DNA of 18,988 nt from an uncultured Mediterraneibacter sp. GTDB taxonomy: Bacteria > Bacillota > Clostridia > Lachnospirales > Lachnospiraceae. How positions within the stretch are numbered: the stretch's first letter is position 1; each line of letters opens with the position of its first letter. The translations under genes and the position numbers were made by a program. The stretch lies in NCBI RefSeq assembly GCF_934309415.1, contig NZ_CAKRDI010000045.1, positions 1-18,988 of the forward strand. Direction: 5' to 3'. The notes under the pieces were generated by a model. The model was not told the origin of the DNA, did no database searches, and was given only the letters and a program-made list of their open reading frames with translations. This document shows positions 6,519 through 15,039 of the stretch, in pieces.

Positions 6519-6959
6519 ATGAACAGAATGAAGGTATGGTTTGCAGCAGCATTAATGACAGTATGTCTGATCGGATGCGGAAAGTCTGAAAATATTGTGA
6601 AATCCGTCGATTATGATCTTACGGAAATGAACAGTGATATGGTCTACGCAACTGTTTATCAACTGATGATGGATCCGGACAAGTATATTGGAAAAACATT
6701 TAAAATTGATGGTTTGTATTATTCTGGACAAGACGAAAATACAGGTACCGTTTATCATTATTGTGTGATTCAGGATGCGTTAGCGTGTTGTGCCCACGGC
6801 CTGGAGTTTGTTGTAGAAGACAAGGCAGCTTCAGATACAGTGGAGTATCCGGAGGAAGAGACGGAGATTGAAATAAAAGGTACGTTTGAAACTTATAAGG
6901 AATCAGGGGATGACACACTATATTGCAGAATTGCAAATGCTGAAATGAAAATAAAGTAA
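6519..6959 (+). CDS. Small lipoprotein with a Cys-Cys-Ala-His motif, metal operon
   Basis: This 146-residue lipoprotein has a signal peptide ending in LIGC (anchor Cys20). The mature part contains a DPDKYIGKTFKIDGLYY segment (about 52-68) and CVIQDALACCAHGLEF (82-97), with Cys82, Cys90, Cys91 and His93. This layout resembles the C-terminal half of DUF1980/YcgQ-type proteins linked to zinc homeostasis, which also combine a K-x-GK-x-hydrophobic-x-G strand with a CC-A motif. That resemblance is from memory and unverified. The gene begins 1 bp after the permease stop codon and uses an AGGAGG inside the permease gene, so co-expression with ZnuCB is close to certain. A surface metal-binding or metal-delivery role is the natural guess. 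Confidence 0.75.
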   Translation: MNRMKVWFAAALMTVCLIGCGKSENIVKSVDYDLTEMNSDMVYATVYQLMMDPDKYIGKTFKIDGLYYSGQDENTGTVYHYCVIQDALACCAHGLEFVVEDKAASDTVEYPEEETEIEIKGTFETYKESGDDTLYCRIANAEMKIK

Positions 6960-6995
6960 AAAGTAGAGAAGTGAAGAAAAGAGTGAAAACAGACT

Positions 6996-8162
6996 GTGAA
7001 AAATGGTGGAAAATTGATAATTGAATTTATAAAAAAGAGCCGAAAAGGAAAACTATATTGTGTTTTTGGCGTTTTATATCTTCTGGCTATTATATTTGTT
7101 ACAAATGATGCATGGCTGTACAGCACTCCGATTGCAAAACTGACAAAGGTAGAAACCAGTGTGTCAGGAGAAGAGACGGGAACCAGAGGAACGAAGGAGA
7201 AAAAATATAAGCAGAACATCCAGGGAGTGATCCTAAATGGAGAAAACAAGGGAAAGACAATAAGTTTTACGAATGAGTACACGTATACTGGAATGATGAA
7301 ACAGCCATATCATAGAGGAGATAAGGTCCTGCTCAATGGAACAAGCAAGAGAATGGGTTCTGGAATTCGCGGACTGAAACGAGATACAGAGCTTATGATA
7401 CTTGTAGGATTCTTAATGTTTGTATTAATTACCATTGCAGGAAGACAGGGTGCGCTTACGATAGTGACCGTTATTTTCAATGTTGCTGTTTTTGCAATTG
7501 GTTTTTGGAAAGCGGGAGATACATCAAATGTGCTGGAAATGTGCAGCAGGCTGGTGATCCTTTTTGCGGTTATTACATTGGTTGGATTGAATGGGATTCA
7601 TAAAAAGACATGGGCAGCACTTTTTACAACATTGATTGTTCTTGTAATGATCATGGGAATCTTTGATGTTGTAATCCATCATGCAGAAGATCTTGATTAT
7701 TCGACCATGGAGTATCTCGGAAGTATTGATAATCCGGATGAAATTTTCCATGCAGAAATCTTGATTTCAGGATTGGGAGCAATCATGGATGTGGCGGTTG
7801 CCATTGCTGCATCCTTGAGTGAAATTGTTGAAAAGAAGCCGGAAGTGACATTTTTGGAACTATTTAAATCAGGAAGAGAAATTGGATATGACATTATGGG
7901 AACAATGATAAATGTGCTGCTGTTTGTCTTTGGCTGTGGACTGATTCCAATGTGTCTGATTCGAATGAATAATGATGTGAGCTTAATTACTATTATTAAG
8001 CTGCATATTCCATGTGAATTGTGCAGATTCCTGGTTGAAAGTATAGGAATTGTTCTGGCAATACCGATTTCTATTTTGGTTACTTCTGTGATGATGAAGG
8101 CCTCAGGAATGTTTCATAGACAGAAGAAAGCAGGAAAGGTGCAGGGAGAAGGAAAATGCTGA
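6996..8162 (+). CDS. YibE/F-family integral membrane protein (first of a pair)
   Basis: This protein of 388 residues belongs, by overall pattern, to the YibE/F family (PF07907), whose function is not established. An N-terminal membrane span (about 19-38) is followed by an extracytoplasmic beta-rich part (about 45-125) and a polytopic C-terminal half of about seven spans. The ISGLGAIMDVAVAIAASLSEI stretch is typical of the family (ISGLGAIMDVAVAI, then AASLSEI). The start is uncertain: GTG 6996 has no strong ribosome binding site, while TTG 7014 has GGTGGA just upstream; either removes at most six residues. It follows the lipoprotein by 36 bp without a terminator and overlaps the second YibE/F gene by 7 bp, so it belongs to the metal operon transcript. 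Confidence 0.8.
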   Translation: MKNGGKLIIEFIKKSRKGKLYCVFGVLYLLAIIFVTNDAWLYSTPIAKLTKVETSVSGEETGTRGTKEKKYKQNIQGVILNGENKGKTISFTNEYTYTGMMKQPYHRGDKVLLNGTSKRMGSGIRGLKRDTELMILVGFLMFVLITIAGRQGALTIVTVIFNVAVFAIGFWKAGDTSNVLEMCSRLVILFAVITLVGLNGIHKKTWAALFTTLIVLVMIMGIFDVVIHHAEDLDYSTMEYLGSIDNPDEIFHAEILISGLGAIMDVAVAIAASLSEIVEKKPEVTFLELFKSGREIGYDIMGTMINVLLFVFGCGLIPMCLIRMNNDVSLITIIKLHIPCELCRFLVESIGIVLAIPISILVTSVMMKASGMFHRQKKAGKVQGEGKC

Positions 8163-8908
8163 TAACACTTGGATTGATTTTATTGATTTTAATTATGGTC
8201 GTTGGCGGAGACAGAGGCGTCGTTTCGCTTATTGCCCTGTGTGGAAATCTGTTGATCTTAAGTCTTGCAATCTGGCTTATGGCATCAGGAGTTCCTGTTC
8301 TTCTCGTTACGGTTTGCGTTGGTGTTGTCATTTCCTGTATTACGTTGTTCTATCAAAATGGTAGCAATAGAAAGACATGGAGTGCATTTCTGGCTACTAT
8401 GATCACAATGCTGTTGCTGTTTTTCTTTATATATATCGTTGTATGGAGAAGTGAGGCGGGAGGTCTTAACGAGATACAACAGGTTGGAGAAGATGTATTT
8501 TATTATAATATAAACCTGAATATCAGTATGAGAAATGTTGCTGTCTCTGTTATACTTCTCAGTACTCTTGGAGCTGTTCTTGATATGGCACTGACAGTTA
8601 CCACCTCTGTTTATGAAGTGAAAAGCCATAAAGCAGATATGACTTTTAAAGAACTGATTCACAGTGGAATGCAGATAGGAAAGGAAGTGACCGGAACAAC
8701 GGTGAACACACTTCTGTTTGCATATTTAGGTGAATCACTTCTGCTTTTCTCCTATCTGCGTATGCAGGGATATTCGTTTGAACTCCTGCTGAATTCTAAA
8801 ATCATGTTTGAAAACTGTGCCTCAATGATCTTCGGAGCAATCGCCTGTGTGATTGTAATGCCGGTGGCAGCGGTTGTAGGAGGTTATGTCTTCTTTCGAT
8901 TTAAATAA
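8156..8908 (+). CDS. YibE/F-family integral membrane protein (second of a pair)
   Basis: This protein of 250 residues has about seven hydrophobic segments and lacks the soluble N-terminal domain of its partner. The shared segments LSTLGAVLDMALTVTTSVYEV and MTFKELIHSGMQIGKEVTGTTVNTLLFAYLG (quoted here as MTFKELIHSGMQIGKEVTG) align with ISGLGAIMDVAVAIAASLSEI and VTFLELFKSGREIGYDIMG of the upstream protein, so the two are paralogues, probably forming a heteromeric complex. The ATG overlaps the end of the first gene and has GGGAGA upstream, implying translational coupling. It is the last gene of the operon; no clear terminator follows before the fic region. Confidence 0.8.
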   Translation: MLITLGLILLILIMVVGGDRGVVSLIALCGNLLILSLAIWLMASGVPVLLVTVCVGVVISCITLFYQNGSNRKTWSAFLATMITMLLLFFFIYIVVWRSEAGGLNEIQQVGEDVFYYNINLNISMRNVAVSVILLSTLGAVLDMALTVTTSVYEVKSHKADMTFKELIHSGMQIGKEVTGTTVNTLLFAYLGESLLLFSYLRMQGYSFELLLNSKIMFENCASMIFGAIACVIVMPVAAVVGGYVFFRFK

Positions 8909-8914
8909 ATATAA

Positions 8915-9019
8915 AACCCAACATTTAATATAATTCCAACAGCTGTAGACACCGGCTGCGTTCATGTGGAACCCCGCAACAAGTATCAGATCACCGAAAA
9001 CATACAAGATAACACGTAA
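8915..9019 (+). pseudogene. Possible 3' remnant of a lost protein-coding gene
   Basis: An open frame of 34 codons without a start codon reads NPTFNIIPTAVDTGCVHVEP, then RNKYQITENIQDNT and a TAA at 9017-9019. Its amino-acid composition and GC-richer codons look coding, unlike the surrounding A/T-rich DNA. I do not recognise the family. It has no ribosome binding site, and the frame is closed by TAA at 8912-8914. The most likely reading is the decayed 3' end of a gene deleted at this junction. The alternative is chance. Confidence 0.35.
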
Positions 9020-9025
9020 GTTATA
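9003..9025. promoter_or_regulatory. Candidate operator, copy 1, upstream of fic
   Basis: The 23-bp unit contains the dyad ATAAC-N6-GTTAT (9009-9024). It differs from the copy at 9067-9089 at one position. It lies at the expected -35 region of the putative fic promoter. Confidence 0.55.
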
Positions 9026-9046
9026 GTAAAATAAATAAAAACTTAG

Positions 9047-9052
9047 TATAAT
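9047..9052 (+). promoter_or_regulatory. Putative -10 element of the fic promoter
   Basis: A perfect TATAAT lies 53 bp before the fic ATG. No good -35 is found 16-18 bp upstream (the best is a TTATAG-like stretch at 9021-9026, 20 bp away and inside operator copy 1). The promoter is therefore weak or needs an activator, or copy 1 overlaps the -35. Confidence 0.5.
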
Positions 9053-9066
9053 GTAGTAAGAAAACG

Positions 9067-9089
9067 TACAAGATAACAAGTAAGTTATA
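9067..9089. promoter_or_regulatory. Candidate operator, copy 2, at the fic ribosome binding site
   Basis: This is the second copy of the 23-bp unit, with the dyad ATAAC-N6-GTTAT (9073-9088). It starts 64 bp after copy 1, about six helical turns. It lies between the likely transcription start and the GAGAGGG ribosome binding site (9091-9097), a repressing position. Confidence 0.55.
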
Positions 9090-9104
9090 TGAGAGGGAAA
9101 TGAT

Positions 9105-10097
9105 ATGAATACTTATACACCACCATTCAAGCTTACGAATACGATGCTAGATCTAGTCGCATCGATTTCTGAAAAAGTAGGAAGAATCACTACAGGAAAA
9201 AATCTGGAGTCAAAGCCACATTTGAGGAAAAATAACAGAGTTAAATCAATCTATTCTTCTTTGAAAATCGAGGCAAATTCATTGACAATCGGACAGGTAA
9301 GAGATGTCATAGATGGAAGGCTTGTACTTGGAGAACAAAAAGAAATACAAGAAGTAAAGAATGCATACGAAGCATATGAGAAAATAAATAAGATTGATCC
9401 ATATGATATTGAAGAATTAAAGCATATGCATGGGATTATGACAAAGTATCTGGTAGATGAATCAGGATGTTTCAGACATGGAGAAGAGGGTGTTTTCGAT
9501 GGAGAGAAATGCATCTTCATGACACCGCCGGCAAGATTCGTCCCACATCTTATGGAGGAACTGTTTGATTGGATGGAACGAGAAAAGGAAGAAGTTCATC
9601 CATTGATCCTGTCCTGTGTATTTCATTATGAATTCGTATTTATTCATCCATTCGCAGATGGGAATGGACGTATGGCAAGGCTGTGGCATACTTGTCTTTT
9701 AGCAAAGTGGAAGCCTTTCTTTCAATACATTCCAATAGAAAGTCAGATTGAGAGATTCCAGGAAGAATATTACAATGTGATCGCACAATGTCATGTAAAT
9801 GGTGATTCAAATCTATTTATCGAATTTATGTTGCACCAGATTGATCAGATTTTAAAAGAAGTTCTGTTACAATCGGAGGGACAAAGGGAAGACATATCAG
9901 AATATGTAAAACGATTATTAGATGTTATGGAATACGAAGTTCCGTACACCGCAGTTACTTTGATGGAGTTGCTGGGGCTAAAGTCAAAGGAATCATTTCG
10001 AAAGAATTATCTGAATCCGGCAATAGAACTTCAATTGATACGAATGACAGTTCCTGACAAGCCACGTAGCAGAAATCAGAGATATGTGAAAAGATAG
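9105..10097 (+). CDS. Fic family protein (AMP-transferase type) with N-terminal inhibitory motif and C-terminal winged helix
   Basis: Fic enzymes transfer AMP, or sometimes another nucleotide moiety, from a nucleotide onto a hydroxyl side chain of a target protein. The 330-residue protein has the catalytic motif HPFADGNGRMAR at 181-192 with all active-site residues (His181, Asp185, Asn187, Arg189, Arg192). The N-terminal segment YSSLKIEANSLTIGQV (50-65) corresponds to the autoinhibitory helix of class II Fic proteins, whose motif is (S/T)xxxE(G/N); here Ser52 and Glu56 are present but the following residue is Ala57. The C-terminal 65 residues look like a winged-helix DNA-binding domain. The start ATG has GAGAGGG 7 bp upstream. 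Two dyads around the -10 suggest autoregulation, perhaps through its own winged helix. The target is unknown. Confidence 0.92.
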   Translation: MNTYTPPFKLTNTMLDLVASISEKVGRITTGKNLESKPHLRKNNRVKSIYSSLKIEANSLTIGQVRDVIDGRLVLGEQKEIQEVKNAYEAYEKINKIDPYDIEELKHMHGIMTKYLVDESGCFRHGEEGVFDGEKCIFMTPPARFVPHLMEELFDWMEREKEEVHPLILSCVFHYEFVFIHPFADGNGRMARLWHTCLLAKWKPFFQYIPIESQIERFQEEYYNVIAQCHVNGDSNLFIEFMLHQIDQILKEVLLQSEGQREDISEYVKRLLDVMEYEVPYTAVTLMELLGLKSKESFRKNYLNPAIELQLIRMTVPDKPRSRNQRYVKR

Positions 10098-10199
10098 ATG
10101 TTGCTGGGCAAATAAACTGAAGATAGAATTCTATGAAGAAATCGATTATACTAAAAAGAAAGAAATTAAATGAAAATATGCGAGGAGGTGACAGCACAG

Positions 10200-11782
10200 A
10201 TGGGAAGTTATCTGAATCCGGGAAACAGCGGTTTTTCGAATATGAGAAATGATGTTTATGTCGATAAAACAGAAATGATAAGTCTGATTAATCAAACAAT
10301 CAATACGCCACGGAATCTGACATGTATCAGCAGACCACGGCGTTTTGGGAAATCTTTTGCTGCCAAAATGTTGTGTGCATATTATGATAAGACTTGTGAT
10401 TCCAGGGAATTGTTTCATGATCTTAGAATTGCAAAAGATGATGAATATTCAAAATATCTGAATCAGTATGATGTGATCTATCTGGATATGGCGAGTGTTC
10501 TTGGTGTGACATTACCGGAAGATGCAGTCTCCTATGTGAAACGAAATATAACAGAAGAAGTTTTAGATATTTATCCGGAAGTGAAAGAAGCAGAAGAACT
10601 ATTTGATACGTTGGCGAATCTGGTGACTTATACAGGAAATAAAATCATTATGATTATCGATGAGTGGGATGCACCGATTCGTGAGAATGGTGGAAATGAA
10701 AAAATCCAGAGAGAGTATCTATTATTTTTACGGTCATTATTTAAAAATAGTGGAACAACGGATAAGATTTTCGCAGCAGTATATATGACAGGAATCCTGC
10801 CAATCAAAAAGACGGTTCACAGTCTGCAATTTCTGATTTCGAAGAATTTACAATGGTAAAACCAAGAAAGTTTGCGCCATATGTAGGTTTTACAGAACAG
10901 GAAGTAAAGGATTTGTGTAGCGAATATCAAATAGATTTTTCAAAGATGAAGTTATGGTATGATGGATATTCATTCCCAAACGCAAAATCAATTTATAATC
11001 CAAACTCTGTAATGAAAGCACTTAGAAATGATGATTTCGATTCCTACTGGACACAGACATCGGCAGCAGAGAGTTTAATGGAATATATTAGTCTTGATTA
11101 TGACGGACTTCCCAAGACGATCGCTGAACTGATCGGTGGTATTGAAGTAGAAGTTGATACAAGTGGATTTTCGAACGACCTTGTGACTTTCAGAGAGAAA
11201 GATGATGTACTGACATTGTTGATTCATCTGGGATATCTGGCTTATGATAAAGAAACGGAAAAAGTGCATATTCCAAATGAAGAAATCAAGCGGGAATTTT
11301 CAAGGACGATCAGGGGAGTCAGACGGAACGAGACAATTCAGCGTGTACGTGAAAGCGACCAGATCATCTCGGATACGGTACATATGAATGCGGATGCAGT
11401 AGCAGCACAGATTGAGAAGATCCATACAGAGGAGACAACGGCTCTTTTCTATAATAATGAGCAGGCATTACGAAGTGTGATCAAGCTGGCATATTTTAGT
11501 TATCGCGATTATTATCTGAAATTTGAAGAACTTCCGTCAGGAAATGGTTATGCAGATATTGTATATTTTCCAAAGAAAACATCGAATCTTCCGGCATTAG
11601 TAGTTGAAATGAAGTGGGACAAATCAGCAGAAGGAGCGATTACACAGATTAAGAAACGGAACTACCCGGCGGAAATCAAAGATTTTGGTGGTGAGATTCT
11701 GCTGGTTGGAATTAATTATGATAAAGATGCTCCGGTGGGTGAACGGAAGCATACGTGTGTGATAGAAAAATATCAAGTGTGA
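10200..11782 (+). pseudogene. AAA-ATPase-like / PD-(D/E)XK nuclease-domain protein, split by a single-base frameshift
   Basis: The protein would have about 527 residues from ATG 10200, chosen because AGGAGGTG lies 9 bp upstream (an in-frame ATG at 10170 lacks one). The first part, 10200-10859, has the P-loop-like SRPRRFGKS and the Walker B-like IIMIIDEWDAP of the AAA-ATPase_like family (PF09820). The second part, in another frame to 11782, continues with the family's MVKPRKFAPYVGFTEQEV segment and ends in a PD-(D/E)XK domain (PF08011), with Asp in GYADIVY and Glu-x-Lys in VVEMKW. Reading gac at 10811 instead of acg restores KKDGSQSAISDFEEFTMVKP without a gap, so one base is missing in or next to the A-run 10806-10810. 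The cause could be mutation, sequencing error or -1 slippage on AAA-AAG. The family's role is unknown; its members are often multicopy. Confidence 0.85.
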
Positions 11783-11793
11783 TATATTAGTGC

Positions 11794-11830
11794 ATGAGGA
11801 GGCTGTCACTGAGTGTGACTGCCTCCTCAT
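11794..11830. terminator. Strong hairpin between convergent genes
   Basis: ATGAGGAGGC (11794-11803) pairs with GCCTCCTCAT (11821-11830), and GTCAC pairs with GTGAC after one T-T mismatch, for 15 paired bases around a 5-nt loop. It lies between the converging AAA-ATPase and beta-galactosidase genes. No T-run follows on either strand, so termination would be atypical; transcript-end protection is an alternative. Confidence 0.55.
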
Positions 11831-11872
11831 ATAAGGGCTAAAAACTGTAAAAAGTGAATTGGCTTTTATCTA

Positions 11873-14800
11873 TTATTTTGAAAGACGAACGCGTTCATGT
11901 GCAATCTGTTTGTCTTCCATCTCCTTGTTGTTGAATGGAGTTACGCGGAAGTCAATTGTAAAAGCTTCGTTCTTTGCACGGAATTTATCCAGCTGCCACT
12001 GACCGCAGGAGTATGATCCAAGTGCATTCTGTTTGTAGTCAATGTTGAATACAACATAGTCACGTTTCACAAGATCACATGTATGTTTTGCGTCATCCAA
12101 GTCTTTCTCCTCGTAGAAGGAAGCACTGAAATTGAAGCTGTTTTCTGTTGATGCAACCATACCCATTCCTCTGTCATTTGTCAGAGATACCCATTTGCAA
12201 TCCATGTGGTTTCCGTTTGCCTGTGGCACAACATAGTTTGTGAACAGACCGTCAACTGTATTTTCATATACACCCATAAGTCCGGCCTCTTTAGAGTCAG
12301 AGTAGTTCTCTCCAGGTCCACGTCCGAAGTAACGAACATTTTCCATAGACTCATCTAAGTGCATTGTTACACCGATTCTTGGGAACATATCAGGAGCGCA
12401 TCCTAATTTGCCGCCCATTGCCATGTTTGCGGAAGATCCGTTTGCAGACATTGTTGCGCCAGTGTCCTCACGTTTTCCACCCGGAGTACCGGATACACGG
12501 ATCATAACATCTCCTGTCGGGCATACAATGTATTCGTATGTTGTATCGAAATGCCAGGCACTGTTTGTTGTTCCATTGATTGTCTTAACAACCATCTTAA
12601 GGAAATGTCCATCTTCTTCATAGTTGATATCCATAACTACTTCATGCTCTAAGTGTAAGAAGTATACCTTCTTCAGCTGATCGATGATTTCCATATCGTT
12701 GCTGATCGGAGCTCTCCAAAGTGTCAGTCTTGGTCCTTTGCTCATGATCTGCATTCCATCACGAACGATACTTGTGATGTTACCACGTACAAGATCGAAT
12801 TCTACGGAGAAGTTTGCACCTTCTGCACGAAGTGTTGTGTGCTCTTTTGTTACCTTTAATGTTCCTTCCGGAATTACTTCGATTCCTTCTTTGTAGATAG
12901 GAAGCTTAAACTGTGCTGTTGCAAGCTCATGTCCTGCCGGTGCATATGGTGTTGCATCTTTTAACTGATAGGAAATATTTAAGTAATACTCAGCCCCCGG
13001 TTTTGCCTGAACACCTTCTAATGTATAAGGAACAGTGATGTCTTTGCCTGCTCTTGCCGGAATTGACGGAAGATCAAAGCTTCCACACTGAATCATTACA
13101 TCATCTTCCGTTACCTGATATACAAGACGGAACTGATCCAGATCCGCAAAGTCATAGCGGCTTAACAGATGAATGATTCCCTTTTCAAGATCTACTTCTG
13201 TAGTTGTGATCGGCTCAACAACTTTCTTGTATTCATATAATCCCGGTGAAGGAGTACGGTCTGGCATTAACATTCCATCGATACAGAAATCTTTGTTACT
13301 CGGATCATCGCCGAAGTCTCCGCCATAACGGTAATATTTTTCACCATCTTCTGTATATGTTTCAATACCGTGATCGAACCACTCCCAGATGAATCCACCC
13401 TGAAGTTTGTCATGTGCGTAGAACAGATCCTGATATTCTTTCAGGTTTCCAGGTCCGTTACCCATTGCATGACAGTACTCACAAAGCAGATGTGGGTGCT
13501 TGCTGTTTGCAATAACATCTTTCATAAGGAAAGGCTTCGCAGGGTTCTCAAGCCATGTATACATTGTAGAGTAAACATCCGCATATTCCATATCGAAGTC
13601 ACCTTCGTAGTGAACCAGTCTTGTCGGATCCATCTGATGTGCAACTTCTGTCATCTTGAAGAAGTTACATCCGGAAGCAGACTCATTTCCAAGAGACCAC
13701 ATTAAGATAGATGGATGGTTTTTATCGCGCTCGATCATTCGAACCATACGTGTTACATAAGCTGTTTCCCATGTCGGATCATCTGAAATCCAGGCATAGT
13801 CTCCTGTTAATTCGAATCCATGGCACTCAAGGTCTGTCTCGTCAATGAGATACATACCATATTCATCACACAGATCATACAGGTAGTAAGAATCCGGATA
13901 ATGACAGGTACGGATTGCGTTTACATTGAACTGCTTCATTAAAATGATATCTTTTTCGATTTCTTCTCTTGCTACAACGCGTCCGTTTCTTGGGTTATAA
14001 TCATGACGGTTCATTCCTTTAAATTTGATTGCAACACCATTTACAAGGAATGTATCTCCGTTCAGACGAATGTTACGGAATCCTACATTCTGCGGGATTA
14101 CTTCAATCACTTCACCATCTTTTTCTACTGTCATGAGTAATTTATATAAGTAAGGTGTTTCTGCTGTCCAATGCTCAACCTTTTCAATCTCAGCTTTGAT
14201 GCTGACTGAATGACCTTCAGATGCAGCTTCGCCTGTCCATACACAAACTCCCTTAGCATCTAATAATTCATATTTTACCTGAACTGTATCTTCTGTTCTA
14301 AGGAGCGCATCTACAGAAAGAAGACCATTCACATATTCATCATCAAGATCTGCAACTACTGCAAAATCATTGATACCTGTTGTCGGAACTCCGAGAAGTT
14401 CAACATCACGGAAGATTCCGCTTTCCCACCACATATCCTGATCTTCCAGATAAGTTCCGTCAGACCACTGATATACACGAACTGTCACTTCATTTTCTTC
14501 TCCGACTTTCACTAGATGTGTGATGTCGAATTCAGCTTCATTTCTTGCGCCTTTGCTGTATCCTACTTCTTCTCCGTTGATCCAGAGGTGGTAAGCAGAG
14601 TCAACGCCGCAGAAACGAATGATGATCTGTTTTCCACGGAAACTCTCATCTACGTAGAAGTTACGTTTGTAGATTCCTGTCGGATTCTCTGTCGGTACAT
14701 ACGGCGGATTGATCGGGAAGTTGTACCACAGATCAGAGTAGTGCATCTTTCCGTATCCCTGCAGCTGCCAGTTACCCGGCACTGTGATATCATCCATAAC

Positions 14801-15013
14801 AGATGTATCAAATTCTGTACTTTCAAATCCTTCCGGGCTATATTCCGGAGCATCGAGGAACATAAATTTCCAAATTCCGTTTAAGTTTTTAAATGCATGA
14901 GTATATCCGTTGCTTCCTAATAATGCTTTATCTCTTGTAGGAAATGTTAAAAAATGTGCTCTTGCCGGCATTCTGTTTATATGATCAACCTGATGATTTT
15001 CCCAAACTTTCAT
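11873..15013 (-). CDS. lacZ: Beta-galactosidase, glycoside hydrolase family 2
   Basis: This is a full-length GH2 enzyme of 1046 residues, close to the 1,023 of E. coli LacZ. It hydrolyses terminal beta-galactosides such as lactose. In order it has the sugar-binding jelly-roll (about 40-215, including GSNGYTHAFKNLNGIWKF), the immunoglobulin-like domain (about 218-315), a TIM barrel (about 318-620) and the C-terminal beta-galactosidase small-chain domain (about 760-1035). The acid/base is Glu444 in SLGNESASG and the nucleophile is Glu512 in LLCEYCHAMGNGPG; the NRHDYNP metal/substrate segment is at 335-341. There is no signal peptide, so it acts in the cytoplasm. The ribosome binding site GGAGG lies 10 bp before the ATG. 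The gene sits downstream of a permease gene on the same strand and is probably regulated by the divergent AraC-family protein. Confidence 0.95.
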   Translation of the reverse strand: MKVWENHQVDHINRMPARAHFLTFPTRDKALLGSNGYTHAFKNLNGIWKFMFLDAPEYSPEGFESTEFDTSVMDDITVPGNWQLQGYGKMHYSDLWYNFPINPPYVPTENPTGIYKRNFYVDESFRGKQIIIRFCGVDSAYHLWINGEEVGYSKGARNEAEFDITHLVKVGEENEVTVRVYQWSDGTYLEDQDMWWESGIFRDVELLGVPTTGINDFAVVADLDDEYVNGLLSVDALLRTEDTVQVKYELLDAKGVCVWTGEAASEGHSVSIKAEIEKVEHWTAETPYLYKLLMTVEKDGEVIEVIPQNVGFRNIRLNGDTFLVNGVAIKFKGMNRHDYNPRNGRVVAREEIEKDIILMKQFNVNAIRTCHYPDSYYLYDLCDEYGMYLIDETDLECHGFELTGDYAWISDDPTWETAYVTRMVRMIERDKNHPSILMWSLGNESASGCNFFKMTEVAHQMDPTRLVHYEGDFDMEYADVYSTMYTWLENPAKPFLMKDVIANSKHPHLLCEYCHAMGNGPGNLKEYQDLFYAHDKLQGGFIWEWFDHGIETYTEDGEKYYRYGGDFGDDPSNKDFCIDGMLMPDRTPSPGLYEYKKVVEPITTTEVDLEKGIIHLLSRYDFADLDQFRLVYQVTEDDVMIQCGSFDLPSIPARAGKDITVPYTLEGVQAKPGAEYYLNISYQLKDATPYAPAGHELATAQFKLPIYKEGIEVIPEGTLKVTKEHTTLRAEGANFSVEFDLVRGNITSIVRDGMQIMSKGPRLTLWRAPISNDMEIIDQLKKVYFLHLEHEVVMDINYEEDGHFLKMVVKTINGTTNSAWHFDTTYEYIVCPTGDVMIRVSGTPGGKREDTGATMSANGSSANMAMGGKLGCAPDMFPRIGVTMHLDESMENVRYFGRGPGENYSDSKEAGLMGVYENTVDGLFTNYVVPQANGNHMDCKWVSLTNDRGMGMVASTENSFNFSASFYEEKDLDDAKHTCDLVKRDYVVFNIDYKQNALGSYSCGQWQLDKFRAKNEAFTIDFRVTPFNNKEMEDKQIAHERVRLSK

Positions 15014-15039
15014 TTCTAAGATCCTCCTGCTTTATATGT

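Noticed and set aside
9003..9089. The two 23-bp repeats as a target-site duplication or att pair
   Set aside because: Only 41 bp lies between them, with no transposase or integrase nearby, and each copy is itself a dyad, which fits an operator better.
10806..10811. Programmed -1 frameshifting as the main explanation
   Set aside because: There is no ideal A-AAA-AAG heptamer, and no clear upstream Shine-Dalgarno stimulator or downstream structure was found; a one-base deletion is simpler. It is kept only as an alternative.
13370..13705. Plus-strand open frames within lacZ and the permease gene
   Set aside because: These are antisense frames of long, clearly conserved genes, without ribosome binding sites.
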